From: Acidobacteriota bacterium
Lineage (GTDB): Bacteria > Acidobacteriota > Blastocatellia > Pyrinomonadales > Pyrinomonadaceae
Length of the DNA stretch: 12,296 nucleotides
Assembly (NCBI GenBank): GCA_003222855.1
Contig: QHXH01000138.1
Location: forward strand, 1-12,296
Direction of reading: 5' to 3'
Numbering within the stretch: position 1 is the stretch's first letter; each line of letters opens with the position of its first letter. Position numbers and translations under genes: made by a program. Shown piece after piece: positions 1 to 6,256 of the stretch. The notes under the pieces were generated by a model that saw nothing but the letters and a program-made list of their open reading frames with translations, was not told the origin of the DNA and ran no database searches.

Positions 1-69
1 CGCGAGTTTCACCTGCGTCATCCCGATGGCCATATGTTTCGTGTAAGCGCAGGTCTCGAAGAGGAATGA
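1..69 (+). CDS. VOC (glyoxalase/bleomycin-resistance) fold protein, 3' end only
   Basis: Only the last 22 codons are in the window, read from base 1 and ending in TGA at 67-69. The tail contains EFHLRHPDGHMFRVS, which resembles the last strand of vicinal-oxygen-chelate proteins, where a DPDGH-type turn carries or neighbours a metal ligand. The next gene downstream, 31 bp away, is also a VOC-fold protein, so the two may be a tandem pair or one operon. The substrate cannot be inferred from this fragment. Confidence 0.55.
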   Translation, partial: REFHLRHPDGHMFRVSAGLEEE

Positions 70-90
70 AGCGCGATCTAAATCTCTTAT

Positions 91-98
91 GGGGAGGG
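91..98 (+). promoter_or_regulatory. Shine-Dalgarno that sets the start of the VOC-fold gene
   Basis: GGGGAGGG lies 2 bp upstream of the ATG at 101. The purine run overlaps an in-frame ATG at 89, so the 89 start would put the ribosome site inside the coding region. I therefore use 101. Confidence 0.6.
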
Positions 99-100
99 AA

Positions 101-496
101 ATGAGCAGCAACGCTCGAGCAATTTTCAAACGCGCCGTGCCTTACGCTGATGACGCCATGAACCTGCCCGTCGCCGACGTGGACGTGGCGATTCCTTATT
201 ACGAAAAGACCTTCGGCTTTCGGGTTGTCTCGAGACAAGAAGCACCACACAAGTCAGTCATCCTGGCACGCGATCAGATCAAAATTGGCCTGGCCGAAAA
301 CTCCGGCGACCCGTCACAGGAGGGTTGTTACTTTGAGGTCGACAATGTGGAAGCAGCTTTCGCAGAGATCAAAGGTAAGCAACCAGGTGGCGGTGATATC
401 GAGATCAATAAGCACGGCGAATCGACATCAAGAGTCTTCTTTGTCGTGGCGCCGGACGGCCTGTGCTATATGATCGGCCAGCCGCAGCCGGGGTGA
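101..496 (+). CDS. VOC-family protein (glyoxalase/bleomycin-resistance-like)
   Basis: This 131-residue protein has the usual length of a single-domain VOC protein. Residues 19-45 (MNLPVADVDVAIPYYEKTFG and onward) match the family's N-terminal beta-alpha unit, in which a paired partner 'appears' as YYEKTFGF. The C-terminal part has VVAPDGLCYMIGQ, matching the 'DPDG' turn before the last strand. VOC proteins bind a divalent metal or a small ligand in the groove between paired beta-alpha-beta-beta-beta units. They include glyoxalases, dioxygenases and antibiotic-binding proteins. Nothing here fixes a substrate, and the canonical metal-binding His/Glu set is not obvious. It follows another VOC-type gene by 31 bp and precedes the hydrolase gene by 14 bp, so the three are probably co-transcribed. 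Confidence 0.75.
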   Translation: MSSNARAIFKRAVPYADDAMNLPVADVDVAIPYYEKTFGFRVVSRQEAPHKSVILARDQIKIGLAENSGDPSQEGCYFEVDNVEAAFAEIKGKQPGGGDIEINKHGESTSRVFFVVAPDGLCYMIGQPQPG

Positions 497-510
497 ATCG
501 AGGTGCGTGA

Positions 511-1461
511 ATGACTCGAACTACGAATCGCAGACAGTTTTTCGTCGGCGCTGCGAGTCTCGCCTTCTCCTCTTATCTCTTTGCCCGAATCGCTCGAGGC
601 CAGGATAAGAATAGAACTCGAATCATCCTGCTCGGCACCAAAGGCGGACCGACGCTTAGCACCAGGACCGGGCGCAGTGGTCCTTCGACGCTCATTCTCA
701 TCAACGATGTTCCGTACGTAATCGATTGTGGCTATGGCGTTTCGCGACAGTTGACAAAAGCAGGCGTGGCGCTGGATCGGATACGCTACATCTTCATTAC
801 GCATCACCATTCCGATCACAATTTGGAATATGGTCCATTGCTTTACAACGCGTGGGTGACGGCGCAACCGATTCATATCGACGCCTATGGTCCAACGGGT
901 TTAAAGAAGTTGACGCAGGATTTTTTCGAATACGAAAAGTTCGATATCGACACGCGTCTCGTCGACGAAGGGGGAACCGATCCGCGCCAGTCTATCTTTG
1001 TCCACGAATTCGAGAAGGCCGGCGACGTCCTGCGAAATGGTGACGTGCACGTCACAAGTTGTCGCGTGCGCCACCCGCCCATCACCCAATCGTATGCTTA
1101 TCGTTTTGACGCCAGGGATCGCTCGATTGTTGTCTCTGGCGACACAGCTTACGCGCCGGAGCTGGCGGAATTTTCCAAAGGCGCTGACGTGTTGATTCAT
1201 GAAGCGATGTATCTGCCGGCGGTTGACAAATTGATCAAGCAGAACCCGGGCGCGACGCGACTGCGCGAACACTTGTTGGCGGCTCATACATCCTGCGAAG
1301 ACGTGGGACGAATAGCGGCGCAAGCAGAAGTGAAGACTTTGGTGCTGGCGCATCTCGTCCCCGGGGATGATCCATCAATCACGGATGAACAATGGTCGGA
1401 AGGCGTGCGCAAACACTTCAAGGGACGGATTATCGTGGGCAGGGATTTGATGGAGATCTAG
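511..1461 (+). CDS. Tat-exported metallo-beta-lactamase-fold hydrolase (RNase Z/arylsulfatase-like subgroup)
   Basis: This 316-residue protein begins with a twin-arginine signal: NRRQFFVGAA at residues 6-15, followed by a short hydrophobic stretch to about residue 25. The MBL zinc site is complete: HHHSDH at 98-103, His188 in the RHPP segment, Asp211 in VSGDTAY, and His281 in LAHLVPGDD. The arrangement VSGDT...GADVLIHEAMY is typical of the RNase Z / AtsA-like arylsulfatase branch. A Tat signal argues against tRNA processing and for a periplasmic or secreted ester or sulfate-ester hydrolase. The actual substrate is unknown. The start ATG at 511 has a GAGGTG-type ribosome site about 5-10 bp upstream. 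The stop codon TAG (1459-1461) overlaps the stop of the convergent minus-strand gene. Confidence 0.85.
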   Translation: MTRTTNRRQFFVGAASLAFSSYLFARIARGQDKNRTRIILLGTKGGPTLSTRTGRSGPSTLILINDVPYVIDCGYGVSRQLTKAGVALDRIRYIFITHHHSDHNLEYGPLLYNAWVTAQPIHIDAYGPTGLKKLTQDFFEYEKFDIDTRLVDEGGTDPRQSIFVHEFEKAGDVLRNGDVHVTSCRVRHPPITQSYAYRFDARDRSIVVSGDTAYAPELAEFSKGADVLIHEAMYLPAVDKLIKQNPGATRLREHLLAAHTSCEDVGRIAAQAEVKTLVLAHLVPGDDPSITDEQWSEGVRKHFKGRIIVGRDLMEI

Positions 1462-1955
1462 GGTGTCGAAGGCTGAAGACTCTTTTTGTTCTTCTTGTAC
1501 GGATTCTCGCGGATTGTTTCGAACAGGTTGAATTTCACGTTCTTCAATTTCAGCGCATCGTACTTGCGGATCGATTCAAGTGCGATATTCTCGTTGACCT
1601 GACTGATCATCTGATAGGCAAGGGGGTACATTTCCTGAGAAATCCGCACGTAGTAGGTCCTGCCGGCGTTGACCCAAAGAGTTTGAGTGGTGGTCTTACC
1701 CTTCAGCGTCATCCAGAGGGTGTGGGCTCCTGCCGGAATTCGGAAGCCGATGAACGAGCGCTCCGACAGCTTTAGGAATTCGTGGCCATCGAAATGAATA
1801 TCGACATCGGGATTGAGGACGTTCATTTGCTGAGGCCAATCGAACGTATCTCGGCCACGGTAGAAGTAAACCGTGCCGTACTTTTCCTGAGCCGCTACCG
1901 GAATAGCAAAGCAAAGAAGAAAGACGAATAGTAGAAGTAATCGCTTAAAAATCAC
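1458..1955 (-). CDS. Small secreted protein, DUF2846-like
   Basis: This 165-residue protein has a clear Sec signal peptide: basic MIFKR, a Leu/Phe-rich core to about residue 19, and a likely cleavage after PVAA before QEKYG. The mature part starts GTVYFYRGRD and contains FIGFRIPAGAHTLWM (68-82), followed by strands around WVNAGRTYYVRI. This beta-rich layout resembles the DUF2846 family of lipoprotein-like or periplasmic proteins, here without a lipobox Cys. The tail is rich in Lys (YKKNKK). Function is unknown. The start is GTG, 11 bp after the stop of the GspG-like gene with no evident ribosome site, so translation is probably coupled to that gene. Confidence 0.7.
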   Translation of the reverse strand: MIFKRLLLLFVFLLCFAIPVAAQEKYGTVYFYRGRDTFDWPQQMNVLNPDVDIHFDGHEFLKLSERSFIGFRIPAGAHTLWMTLKGKTTTQTLWVNAGRTYYVRISQEMYPLAYQMISQVNENIALESIRKYDALKLKNVKFNLFETIRENPYKKNKKSLQPSTP

Positions 1956-1966
1956 CAGCGCAACTG

Positions 1967-2560
1967 TTATCGCGAGAGCACCACATCATCTGCTGTATTC
2001 GCCTTCTCATCCGGCCCTGCCGACCGCAATACGAATGAGGTGCGTGTGCCTTCATACTCGTAAGGCTGGTGCCAGGGATCGACGCGGATGACGCGGGCCA
2101 GATAATGAGGATTGAGATTGTCGATCAGCGTCGCTTCGCTCTTTGATTCAAGATAAGAGCCGCGGTCACGGCGAAACGATTCGAGCGCGGTAGCAATCGA
2201 TTCGAGTTCCGCGCGCGCCCGCGAGCTCTTTTCTGCATTCAAGGCTTTCACCAGCATGTCGACGTCTTCCCAGCGACGATCACCCGTGCGAATTTCCGCG
2301 ACGCGCCATTTGCCATCGCCGGCCTTATCAAACCGAAACGCGGTTTCGATCTGGGCTATTACAGTCGCTGAGTTCCCCATCGCGGAAACTTCTTTGACGC
2401 GGACGGCGTCAGAGGGCAATTGGACCCCCGCCATGCGCGCAATCAGACGGCGGGCCTCCTTCGGAGTCAGGTCGCCCGCGGCGCGCGTCGTCGTGATGAG
2501 AATTCCGCCGGCTACAGCAAGAATTATCAACGAAGCAATCAATAGATTTCGCTTAGACAT
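1967..2560 (-). CDS. Membrane-anchored protein with a GspG-like (T2SS pseudopilin) C-terminal domain
   Basis: This 197-residue protein has an N-terminal membrane segment (residues 4-24, NLLIASLIILAVAGGILITT) preceded by only SKR. A middle region of unknown fold (about 30-110) follows. Residues 117-197 look like the end of the major type II secretion pseudopilin GspG: a helix ESIATALESFRRDRGSY, then DPWHQPYEYEG, and a calcium-loop-like end SAGPDEKANTADD. A prepilin peptidase site (Gly-Phe-Thr-Leu-type) is not seen, so it is probably not itself a pilin; it may have borrowed the domain. I chose the ATG at 2560 because GGGAG sits 8 bp upstream. An in-frame start at 2632 would add 24 residues made of repeat sequence. 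Confidence 0.7.
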   Translation of the reverse strand: MSKRNLLIASLIILAVAGGILITTTRAAGDLTPKEARRLIARMAGVQLPSDAVRVKEVSAMGNSATVIAQIETAFRFDKAGDGKWRVAEIRTGDRRWEDVDMLVKALNAEKSSRARAELESIATALESFRRDRGSYLESKSEATLIDNLNPHYLARVIRVDPWHQPYEYEGTRTSFVLRSAGPDEKANTADDVVLSR

Positions 2561-2568
2561 ATTTTGAT

Positions 2569-2573
2569 CTCCC
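2569..2573 (-). promoter_or_regulatory. Shine-Dalgarno setting the start of the GspG-like gene
   Basis: GGGAG on the minus strand, 8 bp before the ATG at 2560. It lies just outside the left arm of the inverted repeat (2579-2607), so the repeat is in the leader and not in the gene. Confidence 0.6.
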
Positions 2574-2578
2574 GATGG

Positions 2579-2688
2579 CGTGTCAGAAGCCCGAGCGTAA
2601 GCGAGGGGCAACTCTGATTGCCTGCTTTTCAACGACCCGGCGGTCTCTTTTCGAAGCGGCCCTTGCTTACGCGCGGGCTTCTGACACG
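2579..2688. repeat. Two-armed inverted repeat (29-bp arms), interspersed-repeat-like
   Basis: The left arm 2579-2607 and the right arm 2660-2688 are reverse complements over 29 bp with two mismatches; the spacer is 52 bp. The arm core reads GAAGCCCGAGCGTAAGCGAG on the plus strand. The right arm ends 1 bp from the TGA (2690-2692) of the response-regulator gene, and the left arm ends 5 bp from the ribosome site of the next gene. The transcript could fold into a long stem between the two genes. From memory, similar AGAAGCCCG...GTAAGC...AGGG units are scattered in acidobacterial genomes; this was not searched. A terminal-inverted-repeat mini-element is another reading. Confidence 0.8.
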
Positions 2689-2689
2689 A

Positions 2690-3085
2690 TCAGCCCTTAG
2701 CCTTCCCGATTAGCATGCGCAGCATCGTCTGAAGCTGGACCGTCGTAAACGGCTTGGGAAGAAACACTACGGCACCGGCGGCGAAGCTGTCGCGCGACAG
2801 TTTTGGATCCTGCTCAGCCGTCATCATCATCACCGGAATTTTCATGAAGCGTTTTTCGGTTCTCATGTAGCGCACCAACTCCGGTCCGGAGATATGCGGC
2901 ATCACGACATCGAAAACCGCCGCGGTAATATCCGAATGGTCCTGCAGCGCTTTATAGGCTTCCTTGCCGTCACGCGCGCCGATTACCGTTAAGCCTTCCT
3001 TTTCCAGGATCGTCGTCACCAGGCGAAGAATTGCCGGATCGTCGTCAGCAACCAGAACCCGTTCTCTTAAGGTCTTGTCACTCAA
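2690..3085 (-). CDS. Single-domain response regulator (CheY/DivK-like receiver)
   Basis: The 131-residue protein is one receiver domain with no output domain. The acidic pocket is DDD at 14-16, the phosphoacceptor is Asp59 in VFDVVMP, the switch Thr is Thr89 in MMMTAE, and the conserved Lys is Lys111 in PKPF. It would take phosphate from a histidine kinase that is not in the window and signal by protein-protein contact. The best start is TTG at 3085, 9 bp after the pdxA stop, with no good ribosome site. This suggests translational coupling to pdxA, but the exact N-terminus is uncertain. Its stop abuts the inverted repeat that follows. Confidence 0.85.
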   Translation of the reverse strand: MSDKTLRERVLVADDDPAILRLVTTILEKEGLTVIGARDGKEAYKALQDHSDITAAVFDVVMPHISGPELVRYMRTEKRFMKIPVMMMTAEQDPKLSRDSFAAGAVVFLPKPFTTVQLQTMLRMLIGKAKG

Positions 3086-3094
3086 TTCGATTTG

Positions 3095-4153
3095 TTAAGC
3101 CGCTTCGACCGCGCGGCTGCTCTCGCCCGATTTTAACGAAAGATCTGCCGCGAGCTTAATTGCCGCGACCATGCTCGAGTCTTCCGCGATTCCTTTGCCC
3201 GCGATGTCAAACGCAGTGCCGTGATCGACTGAGGTACGGATGAACGGCAAACCCAGAGTCACGTTCACAGCTTCCCCGAATGACAGGCATTTAACCGGAA
3301 TCATTGCTTGATCATGATAGCACGCGATCACGGCATCGAACTCTCCGCGCGACGCGCGCAAGAAAACCGTGTCGGCAGAGTAGGGACCGCTGACATTAAT
3401 CCGATCGATGACTTTACAGCTCTCGACGGCCGGCAGAATTTCTGATGCCTCCTCAATCCCGAACAATCCGCCCTCAGCTCCGTGCGGGTTCAGAGCAGCG
3501 ACGGCAATGCGCGGATTCTCAATGCCCCAACGTTGGAGCTCGTGATCGGCCAAACGAATAGTTTTCTCGAACCGCTCGCGCCGGACTAATCCGATCGCCT
3601 GCGACAAAGGCACGTGTGTAGAGATCAAGACCACGCGCAGATTCGCGGCGACAAATCCCATCGCGTAATCATCAGCGCCCGTAAGATGCGCGAGAAACTC
3701 CGTGTGACCGGGAAAACTGTACCCGCCGAGGAACAATGCCCGCTTGTTAATTGGCGCCGTCGCGATCGCGTCAATGCCTCCCGCCGCGCAAAGTTCGACG
3801 GCAGCCTCGATGTACTCGCCCGCCGCCCTGCCGGCTACGCCTGATTCGATTCCCGGCTCGACGTGTCCCTGAATGTTGTTGAGATGAAAAATTATCGGTT
3901 CGATCGATCGCGGCGGCAGTTCCTCATCGTGTCGCACGATCTCGTAACCGCATTGCAAGTCCAGCGTCCGCGCGGTATGAGCCAGGAGTTGAGCGTCGCC
4001 GATTATCACGGGACAGCAAACTGCGCGAACTTCTTCTTCGGCAACAGCCTTGAGGACGACTTCGGGACCAATCCCGGCCGGGTCTCCCATCGTGATGCCG
4101 ACGCGCGGGCGCGCCCGCCCAAACTCAGCAGAATCCTGCTCCAGAGTATCCAT
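3095..4153 (-). CDS. pdxA: 4-hydroxythreonine-4-phosphate dehydrogenase PdxA
   Basis: PdxA oxidises 4-phosphohydroxy-L-threonine with NAD in the DXP-dependent pyridoxal phosphate pathway. The 352 residues are close to family length, with about 15 extra residues at the N-terminus. Diagnostic stretches are GITMGDPAGIGPE (19-31), ATAPINK (131-137), PGHTEF (148-153), STHVPL with His180, NPHGAEGGLFG with His224, YHDQ with His280, and NVTLGLPFIRTS...DHGTAFDIAGKG (297-321). His180, His224 and His280 match the three metal ligands known in the family. The usual NPHAGEGG is NPHGAEGG here, a small swap next to a ligand. I start at ATG 4153; no strong ribosome site is visible. It lies 51 bp after the Hfq-like gene and 9 bp before the response regulator. 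Confidence 0.95.
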   Translation of the reverse strand: MDTLEQDSAEFGRARPRVGITMGDPAGIGPEVVLKAVAEEEVRAVCCPVIIGDAQLLAHTARTLDLQCGYEIVRHDEELPPRSIEPIIFHLNNIQGHVEPGIESGVAGRAAGEYIEAAVELCAAGGIDAIATAPINKRALFLGGYSFPGHTEFLAHLTGADDYAMGFVAANLRVVLISTHVPLSQAIGLVRRERFEKTIRLADHELQRWGIENPRIAVAALNPHGAEGGLFGIEEASEILPAVESCKVIDRINVSGPYSADTVFLRASRGEFDAVIACYHDQAMIPVKCLSFGEAVNVTLGLPFIRTSVDHGTAFDIAGKGIAEDSSMVAAIKLAADLSLKSGESSRAVEAA

Positions 4154-4204
4154 CAAGCAAATTCGCCGGCGTGACTTGAATGATCGTCGCGCCGCAGCGT
4201 TGGA

Positions 4205-4627
4205 TTAAGATTCAGTGGCGTGAGGCAAGTTGTCTTCAACGCGCGTCATCTGCGGCATGCGCTCGTCGGCTTTGTAAATATATTTGATGTGGCGCTTCAG
4301 CACGAGCAGATTGGGCGCCGATCGCCGATTGATTTTTAATGCGCCGCGATCGTACCACTCGATCGTTCCTTCGATCTCTTCACCATCTTCCAGCACCAAA
4401 ACCATCGGCGTATGAGCATCAATCTGTTTCTTGTAATAGTAAATTTCCGCGTGTGTCTCGGTTGGCGGCGGCTGACGCTTGCGCATCTGCGCCGAGGACG
4501 GTTGCGGTTGCCCGGGGCGCGGCTGGCCCATACCGGATTGGGCGGTGCCATTGGGCCGATGCTGTTGTACCTGGTCGCGCCTCGCTTTGACGTCTGCCAG
4601 CGTCGTCCTGATAAGTTTGCGATTCAC
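4205..4627 (-). CDS. Hfq/LSm-like RNA-binding protein with Gln/Pro-rich N-terminal tail
   Basis: The 140-residue protein has two parts. Residues 1-56 are polar and low-complexity (QQHRPNG, GQPRPGQPQPSS), probably disordered. Residues 57-121 resemble an LSm fold: a helix HAEIYYYKKQI, an Sm1-like segment MVLVLEDGEEIEGTIEWYD (75-93), and an Sm2-like LLVLKRHIKYIYK (107-119) that parallels the VYKHAISTI of Hfq. Hfq forms hexamers that pair small RNAs with mRNAs. Whether this variant does so is inference, since several Hfq contact residues differ. The start is GTG at 4627, chosen because GGAGGAAGC lies 3 bp upstream. An in-frame ORF to 4678 would add a 17-residue Phe-rich piece with no ribosome site. 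Confidence 0.75.
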   Translation of the reverse strand: MNRKLIRTTLADVKARRDQVQQHRPNGTAQSGMGQPRPGQPQPSSAQMRKRQPPPTETHAEIYYYKKQIDAHTPMVLVLEDGEEIEGTIEWYDRGALKINRRSAPNLLVLKRHIKYIYKADERMPQMTRVEDNLPHATES

Positions 4628-4630
4628 AAT

Positions 4631-4639
4631 GCTTCCTCC
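4631..4639 (-). promoter_or_regulatory. Strong Shine-Dalgarno fixing a GTG start for the Hfq-like gene
   Basis: GGAGGAAGC on the minus strand with the GGAGG core 7 bp from GTG (4627). It is the best ribosome site in the window and decides in favour of GTG over the upstream in-frame start. Confidence 0.75.
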
Positions 4640-4693
4640 AAATAGAAAGAAAAAGAAAATTGCCAACCCTGATTTCAACTCAGCCGTGCAGTC

Positions 4694-4721
4694 AGAAATA
4701 ACAAGCCGCAGGCTGCGGCCT
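4694..4721 (-). terminator. Candidate intrinsic terminator after ftsZ
   Basis: On the minus strand GCCGCA-gcc-TGCGGC (plus 4705-4719) forms a 6-bp perfect stem, extendable by a G-U and an A-T pair. It is followed by TTGTTATTT, which is T-rich but not a clean T tract. It sits about 250 bp downstream of the ftsZ stop and 67 bp before the Hfq-like start, and could end the dcw transcript. A palindromic interspersed repeat is the alternative. Confidence 0.35.
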
Positions 4722-4971
4722 TCCGAGGAGAGATACGCACTGACCCGTTAGATTAAGTAACTTCAGGGATTGGGCGTCATGCTACACGACTGAGGGGGAA
4801 AACGCAAAGCTCGAATCCAACAAATATCTTTGCTGCCCGGGGGGAGAATCACGGAGGTCTCGCAGAGCAATTTGATATCTTGCAGCGCAAGTGTGGTCGC
4901 TGGCAGTACCATGTAGGAGCAACCGGGACGATTGCGCTCCAGTCGCCAGCTCAGGCCTCAAACAACAAACC

Positions 4972-6123
4972 TCAATCGGCTTTCTTCCTGATAAATGTCG
5001 GCACGTCGAGATCGTCGACCCGCTTCGGATGGTGCGTCGCCGGAAACTCCTCTGGGAAACGCGGCGCGTATCGTGGCGGTGTCGTCAGGGGCATCTGTAC
5101 CCCCGCCGGCAGGGTGGCCGTGGCAGTTTCATGACGGAAGCCGGTCGCTATCACCGTGATCTTCATCGCATCCGCCATTGTCTCGTCGATGACGTGTCCG
5201 AAAATAATATTCGCGTCTTCGTCCGCTTCTTCGCGCACTATGGAAGCAGCTTCGTTAATCTCATACAGCGTCAGATCGTGACCACCAGTGATGTTTATCA
5301 GCACGCCGCGCGCACCTTTGATCGAGGCTTCTTCGAGCAACGGCGACGAGATTGCTTCCTGCGTGGCTTCAATGGCCCGATTCTCTCCCCGCGCGTAACC
5401 AGTGCCCATCAACGCCATGCCCATTCCCTGCATGATCGTGCGCACGTCGGCAAAATCAAGATTGATAAATCCCGGAACGGTGATCAAATCGCTGATCCCC
5501 TGCACCGCTTGCCTTAGCACGTCATCCGCGGTTTTGAAGGCGTCTGTCACAGAAGCTGTTTGCGCCACGGCCGCAAACAGCCGTTCGTTTGGAATCGTGA
5601 TAACGGTATCAACCGATTCATGCAGTTCGCTGAGCCCGTGTTCGGCCTGCTGTAAACGCCTGCGTCCTTCGAAGTTGAATGGCTTAGTTACTACCGCGAC
5701 GGTCAGCGCACCTAACTCCGTGGCCAATGAAGCGACAATCGGCGCCCCGCCGGTGCCCGTGCCTCCGCCGAGTCCGGTCGTGACAAAGACCATGTCTGAG
5801 CCTTCCAGGACTTCGATAATTTTGTCTGTATCTTCCAGCGCTGCCTGTCGTCCAACTTCCGGATCAGAACCGGCACCGAGGCCTTTCGTCAATCGGCCGC
5901 CCAGTTGAATCTTCACCGAGGCGCGTGAACGTTTTAGAGCTTGCAAGTCGGTATTCGCAACTACGAACTCAATTCCCTCGATGCCGGCATCAATCATGCG
6001 ATTGACTGCGTTGCCCCCGCCGCCGCCCACGCCGATCACTTTTATGCGCGCTCCAGTGATTGGTGGCTCATCATCGATGAAGATATTAATGCCTTTGCCG
6101 GGTTCGCGTACTTCAGGTGTCAT
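4972..6123 (-). CDS. ftsZ: Cell division GTPase FtsZ
   Basis: FtsZ is the bacterial tubulin that forms the division ring. The 383-residue protein has the nucleotide loop GVGGGGGN (31-38), the tubulin signature GGGTGTG (119-125), and the T7 synergy loop NLDFADV (221-227) with the catalytic Asp. A short linker (about 330-370) leads to the C-terminal peptide DDLDVPTFIRKK (370-381), the usual docking site for FtsA and other ring partners. The linker is about 40 residues, at the short end for bacteria. The start ATG at 6123 has GAGGG 7 bp upstream. An in-frame ORF to 6195 would add 24 basic residues with no family match. It follows ftsA by 133 bp, so its own promoter in that gap is possible. Confidence 0.98.
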   Translation of the reverse strand: MTPEVREPGKGINIFIDDEPPITGARIKVIGVGGGGGNAVNRMIDAGIEGIEFVVANTDLQALKRSRASVKIQLGGRLTKGLGAGSDPEVGRQAALEDTDKIIEVLEGSDMVFVTTGLGGGTGTGGAPIVASLATELGALTVAVVTKPFNFEGRRRLQQAEHGLSELHESVDTVITIPNERLFAAVAQTASVTDAFKTADDVLRQAVQGISDLITVPGFINLDFADVRTIMQGMGMALMGTGYARGENRAIEATQEAISSPLLEEASIKGARGVLINITGGHDLTLYEINEAASIVREEADEDANIIFGHVIDETMADAMKITVIATGFRHETATATLPAGVQMPLTTPPRYAPRFPEEFPATHHPKRVDDLDVPTFIRKKAD

Positions 6124-6130
6124 CGTTCTT

Positions 6131-6136
6131 CCCTCT
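6131..6136 (-). promoter_or_regulatory. Shine-Dalgarno fixing the ftsZ start
   Basis: AGAGGG on the minus strand, 7 bp before the ATG at 6123. It excludes the 24-residue extension upstream. Confidence 0.7.
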
Positions 6137-6214
6137 CTTCCGAACTTGGAAGGCTTCCACTGCCTCTTACGTTTATTTTGTACTGGCTGAACCACGGGAC
6201 CCTATATCTTGCGG

Positions 6215-6226
6215 ACAATATATTGT
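6215..6226. promoter_or_regulatory. Perfect 12-bp palindrome in the ftsA-ftsZ gap
   Basis: ACAATATATTGT is a perfect palindrome about 92 bp upstream of the ftsZ start and 31 bp after the ftsA stop. It is AT-rich in a GC-rich region, so it could be an operator or part of an ftsZ promoter. With only one copy seen, this is a guess. Confidence 0.3.
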
Positions 6227-6256
6227 GCCACCGGCGCGCCAGCATACAACACTTGG

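Larger units (their letters stand above)
4628..4971. other. 344-bp intergenic stretch between ftsZ and the Hfq-like gene
   Basis: No coding frame here has a start, a ribosome site and a recognisable protein. The stretch holds the Hfq-like ribosome site (4631-4639), the terminator-like hairpin (4705-4719), and a G-rich patch around 4838-4846. A promoter for the Hfq-like gene is expected in the half next to it: TTGAAA is present on the minus strand near 4676, but I see no convincing -10 box at the right distance. Nothing else stands out. Confidence 0.5.

Noticed and set aside
466..876. Minus-strand 136-codon open frame opposite the VOC and hydrolase genes
   Set aside because: It is antisense to two well-supported genes and shows no recognisable protein features.
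2561..2632. Upstream in-frame extension of the GspG-like protein by 24 residues
   Set aside because: It is repeat-encoded, and a good ribosome site with correct spacing supports the ATG at 2560 instead.
4339..4751. Plus-strand open frames opposite the Hfq-like gene
   Set aside because: They arise from the complement of its Gln/Pro-rich tail, and the LSm match and ribosome site support the minus strand.
4880..4965. Second hairpin near the ftsZ stop as a terminator
   Set aside because: The pairings around GAGCAACCGGGACGATTGCG need a bulge and no T tract follows on the minus strand.
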